From the NCBI GenBank assembly GCA_016124425.1, contig WGNT01000022.1, positions 1-44,609 on the forward strand: a stretch of 44,609 nt of DNA. Direction: 5' to 3'. This stretch comes from Cytophagales bacterium (GTDB lineage Bacteria; Bacteroidota; Bacteroidia; Cytophagales; Cyclobacteriaceae). Shown piece by piece: positions 1-7,614 of the stretch. Below the pieces are notes generated by a model, which was not told the DNA's origin, made no database searches, and worked only from the letters and a program-made list of their open reading frames with translations. The position numbers were made by a program, and so were the translations under genes. Numbering within the stretch: position 1 is the first letter of the stretch; each line of letters starts with the position of its first letter.

Positions 1-705
1 GGCGAAATGGTAAAACGGGAATTTCCAGTAAATGGGTTTTGGTTTGAAATTACCCATTTCCCTGTTTACGATGAGCAAAGTAACCTTATCGGCTTCTCGA
101 TGAATTCAACAAGCATTGATGAGCGCAAAAAAGCAGAGGAATACCGAAAGGCATTATTGGAAAGTATTCCCGATCTATATTTTGTGTTAGATCTAAATGG
201 TGTTTTTTTAGACTATAAAGCGGAAAGAAAAGACCTCCTAGTCCAGGAAGACGCGTTTTTGAATAAAACCATAGATGAAGTTTTGCCTCCTGAACTGGCA
301 AAGCAATTAAACCAGGCCATTCGTGAAACATTAGATAAACGCATAACTACGGAAATCAACTACGGGTTAGAAATGGAAGGGGGGGAACGATTTTATCAAG
401 CCCGCATCAATTCCCTAGGGGAGGATAGGGTAATTGTGCTCTCAAGAGATATTACGGAACTGCAAAAGCAGCAAAACCTTATTCTAAAGCGAAACGAAAC
501 CTTAAGGAGTATTGCATGGCATCAGTCTCATACGCTTCGAGGTCCCGTAGTGAGAATGCAATTGCTTTGTGACTTGATGAAAAACTACCAAGACGAAACT
601 GCGGAAAGCATAACGGAGTACATTGATTACCTTATTCAATCTGTCGAGGAATTAGACGGCATCATACACGACATCGTTCGTCAAACGAATCTTAACGAGC
701 AGTAG
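1..705 (+). CDS. PAS-domain sensor protein, 3' part (start lies upstream of window)
   Basis: The frame is open from base 1, so the gene begins outside the window; the first internal ATG is at 7. About 234 residues are visible. A first PAS/PAC tail ends near residue 40 (…STSIDERKKAEEY), followed by a complete PAS domain (residues about 45-150, ending RDITELQKQQ). The last 75 residues form a coiled helical region containing IAWHQSHTLRGPVVRM, which resembles the H-box and dimerisation helices of a histidine kinase. No HATPase domain follows: the stop comes about 60 residues after the His. Such PAS-DHp proteins without an ATPase occur in Bacteroidota, so the end need not be a truncation. Role: intracellular signal sensing, partner unknown. 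The PAS call is firm; the kinase-like tail is inferred. Confidence 0.75.
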   Translation, partial: GEMVKREFPVNGFWFEITHFPVYDEQSNLIGFSMNSTSIDERKKAEEYRKALLESIPDLYFVLDLNGVFLDYKAERKDLLVQEDAFLNKTIDEVLPPELAKQLNQAIRETLDKRITTEINYGLEMEGGERFYQARINSLGEDRVIVLSRDITELQKQQNLILKRNETLRSIAWHQSHTLRGPVVRMQLLCDLMKNYQDETAESITEYIDYLIQSVEELDGIIHDIVRQTNLNEQ

Positions 706-815
706 CCCCAAGAATCAGTTTTTTTTGGGATGACGAACTTCTGCATTTGATTTTCGTATATACCGACAGACTAATCCTGATTGCAGCAAATCCATCCCCT
801 ATTTACAAGAGACCT

Positions 816-1010
816 ATGACGAATTATTCGAATAAATTTACCTATCTGCCGGCCGTTGTTCTCCTGCTGTGTTCTTGCGGGGATCTTAGTAAACAAGTTG
901 ATAAACGGCTTGACCAGGTATTAAGTAAAGCTGTTGCTTTAGATTCCTTAGTCAATCTTGAGATTGAGAAGGTCTTAACCCTTGACAATTATCATAATGG
1001 AGAGCAATAA
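816..1010 (+). CDS. small lipoprotein, apparently frameshifted (N-terminal part)
   Basis: An upstream ATG at 747 is in frame, but the one at 816 puts a signal peptide directly at the N-terminus (MTNYSNKFTYLPAVVLLLC) with a lipobox-like LLLCSC, so 816 is preferred. The mature part is a short amphipathic helix rich in D, K, L and V (KQVDKRLDQVLSKAVALDSL). The frame stops at 1008-1010, while the same helical character resumes in the +1 frame from 997 to 1107. I read the two pieces as one frameshifted lipoprotein of about 100 residues, or as two overlapping genes. Function unknown. Confidence 0.5.
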   Translation: MTNYSNKFTYLPAVVLLLCSCGDLSKQVDKRLDQVLSKAVALDSLVNLEIEKVLTLDNYHNGEQ

Positions 1011-1107
1011 AGTAAAAAAGCTGGATTCTTTAATTAACAAATCTTCTTCAAGAATTGATTCGATTTCTAAGGAGAGCACCAAATTGTTGGAGCGAATTGT
1101 AAACTAA
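997..1107 (+). pseudogene. C-terminal continuation of the small lipoprotein in the +1 frame
   Basis: A 36-codon frame starting at ATG 997 and ending at TAA 1105-1107 encodes a helix (KKLDSLINKSSSRIDSISKE…). Its leucine/isoleucine spacing and its 'LDSL' phrase match the end of the preceding lipoprotein (VALDSLVNLEIEKVL). The two frames overlap by 14 bases, and this frame is open back to 979. A single-base indel between about 979 and 1010 would join them. It could be a translationally coupled small peptide, but the shared pattern favours a frameshift in a coiled-coil lipoprotein. Confidence 0.4.
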
Positions 1108-1119
1108 AATGTGTATTTT

Positions 1120-1365
1120 ATGAAGTGTCCAAATTGCAATGTTACTTTAACCATGGCAGACCGAAGCGGGATCGAAATTGACTATTGCCCGGATTGTCGC
1201 GGAGTATGGCTTGACCGAGGAGAGCTTGACAAAATCATTGAACGCTCATTTCCAACAGTCAAAAACACCGCTCCTTCATCATATACTGAAAACCCCCGTT
1301 ACTCTAAAGAGTATTATCATCCAAAAAAGAAAAAGAGTCTCCTGAGTGACTTATTTGATTTTTAA
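1120..1365 (+). CDS. zf-TFIIB domain small zinc-binding protein
   Basis: An 81-residue cytosolic protein. The ATG at 1120 is chosen over the in-frame GTG at 1111 because the protein then starts MKCPNC, the usual start of this family. It contains two CxxC knuckles, CPNC (residues 3-6) and CPDC (about 25-28), followed by RGVWLDRGELDKI, the signature of the zf-TFIIB family (PF13453). The C-terminus is a basic linker (YHPKKKKSLLSDLFDF). The family binds zinc, but its cellular role is not established. It starts 12 bases after the preceding lipoprotein remnant and is followed by a strong terminator. Confidence 0.85.
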   Translation: MKCPNCNVTLTMADRSGIEIDYCPDCRGVWLDRGELDKIIERSFPTVKNTAPSSYTENPRYSKEYYHPKKKKSLLSDLFDF

Positions 1366-1429
1366 ATCGTTTACAGGGTTTCCTGTTGAATATAAAGCGG
1401 CGCATTTGTTTTAGGAACGTATAATTGGC

Positions 1430-1465
1430 CCACTGTAAATCAAATGATTAACAGTGGTTTTTTTT
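1430..1465 (+). terminator. strong intrinsic terminator after the zf-TFIIB gene
   Basis: The 13-base arms CCACTGTAAATCA and TGATTAACAGTGG pair with a single mismatch around a 2-base loop (1430-1457) and are followed by eight T (1458-1465). It ends the transcript of the zf-TFIIB gene. The rest of the 427-base gap before the next gene (1366-1792) shows no further gene or motif that I can support. Confidence 0.85.
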
Positions 1466-1792
1466 GTTAATTCATAGCAACAGACTCATGTCAATTCCGA
1501 ACGCTATTGTTTCGGAGATACACTTTTACATGCACCTTTAATAGATAAATTCAATAGGTTTCGCTGTTTCATTGACCCGAAAGATATCTTCTTCATTATT
1601 AATTTAGAACTGCGTTCAAACTTGCCCGCATTGCCAGATTTGTTTTTTTGCTAAAAGACGGGCAAAAACGATATTTGCTCGGATAGAGTGCACCGGTTTG
1701 CTTTTATATCCATGTTTATATTTTTTCAGCAACTTGTAAAGTCCCTGTGAAAATAAATTTCATAAAGTGGAAAAATTACCTTAAACTTCGAG

Positions 1793-2548
1793 ATGGCTTT
1801 ACAAGAAGAATTGGAGAAACAGGGCAACTGGCTTTTTAAGTATAGGAGTTTTTTGCCTTTGATCGTTTTAAGTATAGGATCATTACTTTTTCTACGTACG
1901 AAGTTTTATCCCGAAACTTTTTTTTTGGAGGAAACAGTCTATGAGGAGTATTATTTATTGTTTGCATTGCTGGTAAGTTTGTTAGGTCTTTCCATACGAA
2001 TTTATACGGTGGCTCGTACGCCAAGAAACACTTCCGGGAGAAACACGAATCAGGGACAGGTTGCGGATTCTTTAAACACCACAGGTATTTATTCCATCGT
2101 AAGACATCCTCTTTACGTAGGGAATTTTTTGATGTGGCTTGGGCCAGCATTGTTAACAGGGCATTTTTGGTTTATTATCGCTTTTATTCTTTTCTACTGG
2201 GTGTATTACGAGCGGATAATGTATGCTGAGGAACAGTTTTTAAGGAAAAAGTTTGGTGATAAGTATCTGGCTTGGGCGAAAAATGTACCGGCGTTTATTC
2301 CCTGTTTTGAGAACTTTGTCAAATCAGAACTGCCCTTTAGCTGGAAGAAAGTTTTAAGGAAAGAAAAAAATGGACTATTTGCGCTATTTTTGATATTCGC
2401 CGTGTTTGATGTTGCGGGTGATTTTATTCAGAACAAGACGGATTACAACGATTTTTTGATTGCTATGTGCATTCTTACGGGATTTACTTACGTTGCTTTG
2501 AAATTTTTCAAAAACAAAACCATGTTGCTCAATGAGATAGACAGGTAG
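1793..2548 (+). CDS. ICMT/PEMT-like integral membrane methyltransferase
   Basis: A 251-residue membrane protein with about five hydrophobic segments. The diagnostic region at residues 100-165 reads GIYSIVRHPLYVGNF … ERIMYAEEQFLRKKFGDKYLAW. The RHPxY motif and the EE…Y…Y pattern are typical of the isoprenylcysteine carboxyl methyltransferase/phospholipid methyltransferase family (PF04140/PF04191), which transfers a methyl group from S-adenosylmethionine at the membrane. The substrate cannot be told from sequence. A C-terminal extension of about 80 residues adds two more membrane segments. The 3' end lies inside a diverged direct duplication that continues to about 2880. Confidence 0.8.
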   Translation: MALQEELEKQGNWLFKYRSFLPLIVLSIGSLLFLRTKFYPETFFLEETVYEEYYLLFALLVSLLGLSIRIYTVARTPRNTSGRNTNQGQVADSLNTTGIYSIVRHPLYVGNFLMWLGPALLTGHFWFIIAFILFYWVYYERIMYAEEQFLRKKFGDKYLAWAKNVPAFIPCFENFVKSELPFSWKKVLRKEKNGLFALFLIFAVFDVAGDFIQNKTDYNDFLIAMCILTGFTYVALKFFKNKTMLLNEIDR

Positions 2549-2704
2549 TCAACAAAGAAAGGCGATCGGACGCCCAATGCGCACTTTTTTCCAAGTGCCT
2601 CCACAAGCGGGAAATAATTTGTAGTTCGAGATGCCTTTCCTTCCAAGCTTTATCCCATCCTTTCCGCATTCAAAACGACATCCTTCCGAAAGTGTTGTTG
2701 TTAT
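2532..2704. repeat. diverged tandem duplication, unit 1 (includes end of the methyltransferase gene)
   Basis: Unit 1 begins at ATGAGATAGACAGGTAG, the last codons of the methyltransferase gene. It matches unit 2, which begins 173 bases downstream (ATGAGGTAGATAGGTAG). Matching blocks follow in the same order: a gACGC block, a T-rich run with CAA, GGAAAT…TTTnGTA, GATGnCTnTCC, and CATTCA…ACATC. Identity is partial, so the duplication is old. Confidence 0.65.
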
Positions 2705-2880
2705 ATGAGGTAGATAGGTAGTTCACTAAGTCAGGTTACCCGACGCAGTAGCAGTATTTTTTTTCAAATAGCTACCCAGAACCGGAAATGTTTCGTATTT
2801 TGGATGGCCTATCCTAGCTAACTTTATTATAGCACATCCTCATTCAGCATGAAATACATCAGACAGTGTCATGATGTGTA
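2705..2880. repeat. diverged tandem duplication, unit 2 (gene-end remnant plus non-coding)
   Basis: This is the second copy of the 173-base unit. Its first bases read in frame as …KVLLLYEVDR-stop, matching the real gene end …MLLNEIDR-stop with conservative changes. This suggests a leftover 3' end of a second methyltransferase copy whose body was lost. Together the units fill most of the 380-base gap between the methyltransferase and ppsA. No other gene is visible there. Confidence 0.6.
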
Positions 2881-2928
2881 ACCTTTTGTTGTACCGAAAC
2901 TATCGTAAACCCTAAATTAACCCGCACT

Positions 2929-5337
2929 ATGACTTGGATCAAGCCATTCGCCGACATACGCATAGGCGATATCGCCAACGTAGGGGGAAAAAATGCTTCC
3001 CTCGGCGAGATGTATAACCAATTAAATCCAAAGGGTATCGCTGTTCCAGACGGATTTGCCCTGACTGCCGATGCCTATAGGCAGTATTGTGTACATAACG
3101 GTATCACTGCGCGCCTCACTCAATTGCTGCTTTCCTTAGATACAGACCACTATTCGAACCTTAGCGCAATAGGTGAGACCGCAAGAGGCTTGATTTTGGC
3201 AGGTGTGTTTCCAGATGCAATTGTTACATCGGTCAGCAAGGCGTATCGATCTCTCTCGTCCTCCTGCGGCATAACACAGCTGGATGTCGCTGTCCGAAGC
3301 AGCGCCACTGCCGAAGACTTACCTACGGCAAGTTTTGCAGGACGGATGGAATCCTTTCTCAATATTAGCGGCGAAACGCAGCTCTTGGACGCCATTCACC
3401 GGTGCTACGCTTCCCTATATACGGACCGAGCTATCAAGTACCGCCACGATATGGGCTTTACCGGAGTGGATGTGGCCATCTCCGTGGGTGTTCAGCAGAT
3501 GGTTCGCAGCGATATGGCTTCCTCTGGAGTGGCTTTTACCATCGACCCCGATAGTGGGTTTGAAAATGGCATCATCATCAACAGCTGCTGGGGCCTGGGC
3601 GAAAATATTGTACAGGGAAGGGTAACCCCAGATGAGTGGCTGGTATTTAAGCCTACCCTTTTTGAGCTTTCCCTCAATCCGATACTTAAAAGCCATTGTG
3701 GAAGAAAGGAATATACCATGCTGTATGTGGAAGATGCGGCTGGGGTATCTGCTGAAAAAACCATCGCCAATATCGATACCCCTGAGAATAGACAACGCGA
3801 ATTTTCACTTACCGAAAAAGAAGTGATCCAATTGGCCCAATGGTGTTTCCAAATCGAGCAGCACTATGACAAAGCCATGGATATCGAGTGGGCAAAAGAT
3901 GGGCTCAACAACCAACTTTATATCGTACAGGCACGGCCGGAGACGGTTCATGGAAAGGCGAAAAAAAAAATAAGGGAGAACTATTCCCTTACTGAAAAGG
4001 GGGAACTTCTTGCGACCGGAATTGCTTTGGGAGATAAAATTGCTTCCGGAAAAGCCCGCATTTTGCGCACACCTGAAGAAGGCGATCAACTTCAAAAGGG
4101 GGAGATTCTAGTTACCGATATCACAAACCCTGACTGGGATCCTGTGTTAAAAAAGGCTGCTGCCATTATCACCAATAAGGGAGGCAGGACCAGCCACGCC
4201 GCAATTGTCGCCCGGGAACTTGGGACAGTGGCTGTTGTGGGATGCGGCAACGCCACGGAAGCCATTGCCGACGGACAGGAAATCACCGTCTCCTGCGCGG
4301 AAGGTAAAGAAGGGCATGTGTACAAAGGGGTACTGGGGTGGGAGACCCAAGAACAGGACTACAGTCATTTGCCCATGCCGAACACCCATCCGATGTTTAT
4401 CCTTGCCGATCCGGACAGAGCGTTTGAGTTAAGCCACTATCCAAACAGCGGCGTGGGGCTGTTGCGTCTGGAGTTTGCCATCAGCAACAGCATCCGTATA
4501 CACCCCCTGGCCTTGATAGAACCCGAAAAAATTACCGACGAACAGACGAAAGCCGAAATAGACGAACTGACAGAGGGTTATCCGGCGGGGACGGACTATT
4601 TTGTGGACAAATTGGTGGAGGCCGTGTCTACCGTTGCCGCAGCATTTTACCCCAAAGACGTGATCGTACGCATGAGCGATTTCAAAAGCAATGAATATGC
4701 CAACCTGATCGGGGGAAAGTACTTTGAACCGCATGAGGAAAACCCGATGATCGGTCTGCGTGGGGCATCGCGCTATTACAGTGATTTTTACCGCAAGGGC
4801 TTTGCACTGGAATGTGAGGCCATGAAAAAAGTGCGGGAAAAGATGGGGATGACCAACGTGAAATTGATGATCCCCTTTTGCCGCACCGTGGAGGAAGGGG
4901 AAAAGGTGCTTGCCGAAATGGCCAAAAACGGGCTAAGGCAAACGGAAAACGGGCTGGAAATATACGTGATGATAGAGATTCCGAGTAATGTGCTGTTGGC
5001 CGACGAATTTGCGAAGTTGTTTGACGGGTTTTCGATTGGATCCAATGATCTCACCCAACTTACGCTTGGGCTTGATAGGGATTCAGCCTTGGTAAGCTTT
5101 TTATTCAGCGAAGAAAATCCAGCCGTAAAGTCGCTGATAAAGGAAACCATTCAGGCCGCAAAGCGGAATGGCATTAAGGTAGGCCTATGCGGTCAGGCAC
5201 CAAGTGACCTTCCTGCCTTTGCGAAATTCCTCGTTGACGAAGGGATTGACAGTATTTCCTTTAATCCGGATGCCCTGATACGGGGAATTGAAAATATGGT
5301 AGCGGCGGAAAGTTCAGTAAGTAACAAGAGCAAATAA
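2929..5337 (+). CDS. ppsA: phosphoenolpyruvate synthase
   Basis: An 802-residue cytosolic enzyme, close to the usual 790-800. It converts pyruvate, ATP and water to phosphoenolpyruvate, AMP and phosphate, and feeds gluconeogenesis. Three domains appear in order. First, an N-terminal ATP-grasp (VGGKNASLGEM near residue 20; SSATAEDLPTASFAG near 125). Second, the swivelling phosphohistidine domain with GGRTSHAAIVARE, His423 being the phosphorylated residue. Third, a C-terminal PEP-binding TIM barrel with GSNDLTQLTLGLDRDS and the catalytic-Cys loop GLCGQAPSD near the end. All key residues are intact. It is probably monocistronic: a hairpin cluster separates it from the next gene. The start MTWIKPF is normal for the family. 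Confidence 0.97.
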   Translation: MTWIKPFADIRIGDIANVGGKNASLGEMYNQLNPKGIAVPDGFALTADAYRQYCVHNGITARLTQLLLSLDTDHYSNLSAIGETARGLILAGVFPDAIVTSVSKAYRSLSSSCGITQLDVAVRSSATAEDLPTASFAGRMESFLNISGETQLLDAIHRCYASLYTDRAIKYRHDMGFTGVDVAISVGVQQMVRSDMASSGVAFTIDPDSGFENGIIINSCWGLGENIVQGRVTPDEWLVFKPTLFELSLNPILKSHCGRKEYTMLYVEDAAGVSAEKTIANIDTPENRQREFSLTEKEVIQLAQWCFQIEQHYDKAMDIEWAKDGLNNQLYIVQARPETVHGKAKKKIRENYSLTEKGELLATGIALGDKIASGKARILRTPEEGDQLQKGEILVTDITNPDWDPVLKKAAAIITNKGGRTSHAAIVARELGTVAVVGCGNATEAIADGQEITVSCAEGKEGHVYKGVLGWETQEQDYSHLPMPNTHPMFILADPDRAFELSHYPNSGVGLLRLEFAISNSIRIHPLALIEPEKITDEQTKAEIDELTEGYPAGTDYFVDKLVEAVSTVAAAFYPKDVIVRMSDFKSNEYANLIGGKYFEPHEENPMIGLRGASRYYSDFYRKGFALECEAMKKVREKMGMTNVKLMIPFCRTVEEGEKVLAEMAKNGLRQTENGLEIYVMIEIPSNVLLADEFAKLFDGFSIGSNDLTQLTLGLDRDSALVSFLFSEENPAVKSLIKETIQAAKRNGIKVGLCGQAPSDLPAFAKFLVDEGIDSISFNPDALIRGIENMVAAESSVSNKSK

Positions 5338-5350
5338 ACCATGAAATCGA

Positions 5351-5448
5351 GCCTACCGCGGGCAGGCATGAGGAAAACCTCACAGGGAGGGATGATTATA
5401 AAAGCGACCTGCCTGACAGGCAGGAATTACACCCCGATTCTGATCGGG
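5351..5448. repeat. cluster of four short hairpins (REP-like)
   Basis: The 146-base gap after ppsA is packed with inverted repeats: GCCTACCGCGGGCAGGC (5351-5367, one mismatch), GAGGaaaaCCTC (5370-5381), CCTGCCTGACAGGCAGG (5408-5424, perfect) and CCCGATtctgATCGGG (5433-5448). None is followed by a T-run, so classic termination is unlikely. The density suggests a repetitive extragenic palindromic element. Its copy number in the genome cannot be seen from here. Confidence 0.6.
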
Positions 5449-5483
5449 ACAAGTTCTGACCATTAAAAAACAATTATAAACAC

Positions 5484-6293
5484 ATGAAAAGCTCAATTGA
5501 AAAACTATTTGACCTTACGGGAAAGGTAGCGATCGTAACAGGTGGCACCATGGGAATTGGTAAAGGCGTTGCCCTTCGGTTGGCGGAAGCGGGGGCTTCT
5601 GTCGTGCTGGTTGACCTTGTTGACCACTCAGACGCAGCTCCCATCCTTCGGGAAATCACGGCACTTGGACGCAAGGCGCATTACATTCAGGCTGATTTGA
5701 GTGACAGCAAAAACCTGGTACCAATTATTGACCAAACGGTGGATGCGTTTGGGGATTTACACATCTTGGTGAATAATGCCGGCATATTTTCCTATTGCCC
5801 CGTTACGGAGATGACGGAGGAATTATGGGATAGAACCCAGGCGATAAACTTGAAGGCAGTGGCATTTCTTTCCCAAGCGGCGGTAAATACGATGATTGCT
5901 AAAAAACATGGAGGCAAAATTATCAATATATCCTCCGTAGACAGCATCAAGCCCACTGGTAATTTAGCGCATTACGATGCGTCCAAGGGTGGCCTTAGTA
6001 TGCTTACACGGGCCTTTGCGAAGGAGGTGGGGCAATATGGCATCCACGTTAACGATATCGCACCGGGAGGCGTCACCACTCCGGGCGTGGCAAAGATGGC
6101 GGGGGATAAGTTGACAGCAGCTCAAAAGGAGGCAATGAAAACGCAGATGGACCAGTTTATCCAACGATTACCCCTTCAGCGTATGGGCGATCCAGAAGAT
6201 ATTGCCAATGCCGTGCTGTTTCTGGCCAGCGATGCCTCCAATTATATGACAGGAAGTACAATGGTTATTGACGGCGGCCTGTTGCTGATGTAA
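5484..6293 (+). CDS. short-chain dehydrogenase/reductase (SDR)
   Basis: 269 residues, the usual size of a classical SDR. The NAD(P)-binding motif is TGGTMGIG (about residues 19-26), followed by an Asp in VVLVDLVD that favours NAD(H). NNAG is present near residue 95. The catalytic residues are the serine of ISSVDS and Tyr164-x3-Lys168 (YDASK). The C-terminal DGGLLL is typical. The annotated activity would be oxidation or reduction of an alcohol or sugar hydroxyl; the substrate is not readable. It lies 54 bases upstream of a LacI regulator and near the ThuA/cupredoxin operon, so a sugar or sugar-acid substrate is a reasonable inference. Confidence 0.9.
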   Translation: MKSSIEKLFDLTGKVAIVTGGTMGIGKGVALRLAEAGASVVLVDLVDHSDAAPILREITALGRKAHYIQADLSDSKNLVPIIDQTVDAFGDLHILVNNAGIFSYCPVTEMTEELWDRTQAINLKAVAFLSQAAVNTMIAKKHGGKIINISSVDSIKPTGNLAHYDASKGGLSMLTRAFAKEVGQYGIHVNDIAPGGVTTPGVAKMAGDKLTAAQKEAMKTQMDQFIQRLPLQRMGDPEDIANAVLFLASDASNYMTGSTMVIDGGLLLM

Positions 6294-6347
6294 ACAATTG
6301 GCGTATATTAGCGGACAAAGGGTTAGGGAGCTATAAAAGGTTTTTGG

Positions 6348-7373
6348 ATGAAGGAATATAAAGAAGCGACTATGCTGGATATTGCCCGGGAGCTGAAGGT
6401 TTCTAAATCAACAGTATCCCGGGCACTCAAAGACCATCCCTCCATAGGAAAAAAAACCAAAAAGGCGATTCAGGATCTGGCAAAAAAGTACAACTATCAC
6501 CCCAATAGCATCGCATACAGCCTGTCCAAAAAATCCACCAAAACCATCGGTGTGATCGTCCCCCTGCTTAGCCATTATTATTTTTCCACGGTAATATCGG
6601 GGATAGAGGAATTGGCCTATAAATCCGGCTACAAAGTAATTATCTGTCAATCGGCGGAATCTTACGACCGCGAAGTTATTGTCTCCCAAACCCTCTTGTC
6701 GAGCAAAGTGGACGGGTTGATAGTATCCATATCTCGGGAAACGGTCAACTCAGACCATTTTAGACTCTACCAAGAAAAAAACATCCCTATCGTGTTCTTT
6801 GACAGGGTTTGTGCGGATATGGAGGCATGCAGCGTGACGGTGGATGACTACAAAGGAGCCTTCATGGCAGTTGAGCATCTGATCAAGGCGGGTCGTAGAA
6901 GAATCGCACACTTTGCAGGCCCTCCCTTGCTTCAGATCACCCAGAAGCGGATAGAAGGGTATAAGGACGCGCTTTTCAGATACGGGATTGCTTTCGATGG
7001 AGACTTGCTGATTGATTGTGGCGCCGGGCTAGAACAGGAAAACGGAAGCTTGGCTGCTCAGGAAATGTTGGACCGAGGTGTGAAGCCGGATGCCATATTT
7101 GCTATCTGCGATCCCATAGCTATAGGGGTGATGATGACGCTTAAGAAGAATCGAATCAACATTCCGGATGAGGTTGCGGTTGTGGGTTTTTGCGACGAGC
7201 CAATTGCCAGGGTTGTAGAGCCGCAGCTCTCTTCCCTTGTGCAACCTGCCTTCAGGATAGGGGAGACCTCTATAGAATTGTTGCTTCAACAAATCCAGGG
7301 GCAGGACATTATTGAAAAGAGGGTGCTGACTGCTGAATTACGAATCAGGGAATCAAGCAGCCGAAGAGGGTAA
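6348..7373 (+). CDS. LacI-family transcriptional regulator
   Basis: 341 residues. The N-terminal helix-turn-helix and hinge (ATMLDIARELKVSKSTVSRALKDHP…PNSIAYSLSKKSTKTIGVIVP) are complete. They are followed by a periplasmic-binding-protein-like ligand domain with the usual landmarks (VDGLIVS, PIVFFDR, VTVDDYKGA, GRRRIAHFAGP, PDAIFAICDPIAIGVM). It binds an operator as a dimer and probably senses a sugar or derivative. It lies between the SDR gene and the ThuA-propeller operon. A palindrome of LacI-operator type sits at 7441-7460 in front of that operon, so that operon is the likely target. Confidence 0.93.
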   Translation: MKEYKEATMLDIARELKVSKSTVSRALKDHPSIGKKTKKAIQDLAKKYNYHPNSIAYSLSKKSTKTIGVIVPLLSHYYFSTVISGIEELAYKSGYKVIICQSAESYDREVIVSQTLLSSKVDGLIVSISRETVNSDHFRLYQEKNIPIVFFDRVCADMEACSVTVDDYKGAFMAVEHLIKAGRRRIAHFAGPPLLQITQKRIEGYKDALFRYGIAFDGDLLIDCGAGLEQENGSLAAQEMLDRGVKPDAIFAICDPIAIGVMMTLKKNRINIPDEVAVVGFCDEPIARVVEPQLSSLVQPAFRIGETSIELLLQQIQGQDIIEKRVLTAELRIRESSSRRG

Positions 7374-7435
7374 TAAACATCCGGTCTCCCTAAAAAATCG
7401 AGATAAAAGTGAATGGTCAATTTAAAAATATTCAG

Positions 7436-7460
7436 TATGTTTACGCAACCGGTTGTTTAA
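7436..7460 (+). promoter_or_regulatory. probable LacI-type operator, overlapping a weak -7 box
   Basis: At 7441-7460 the sequence TTACGCAACCGGTTGTTTAA contains the perfect palindrome CAACCGGTTG with outer TTA/TAA symmetry. The central CpG is typical of LacI-family operators. It lies 68 bases after the LacI gene and 155 bases before the ThuA-propeller gene. TATGTTTA at 7436-7443 matches the Bacteroidota -7 box TAnnTTTG at 7 of 8 positions and overlaps the operator, which would fit repression. The operator is fairly convincing; the promoter is weak. Confidence 0.6.
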
Positions 7461-7614
7461 TCTATTTACTCAGCTATTAACGCCATAGTAAGTGAGCTAC
7501 CTATCGATAATGATCCCCTTACCCGTGATACTAAAACAAAAGCACTCTTCGATTTCGTAGAGTAAACTTATCTCCCGCTGAAAGTACCCGCATCATTTTA
7601 TACCTTAAAACCCA

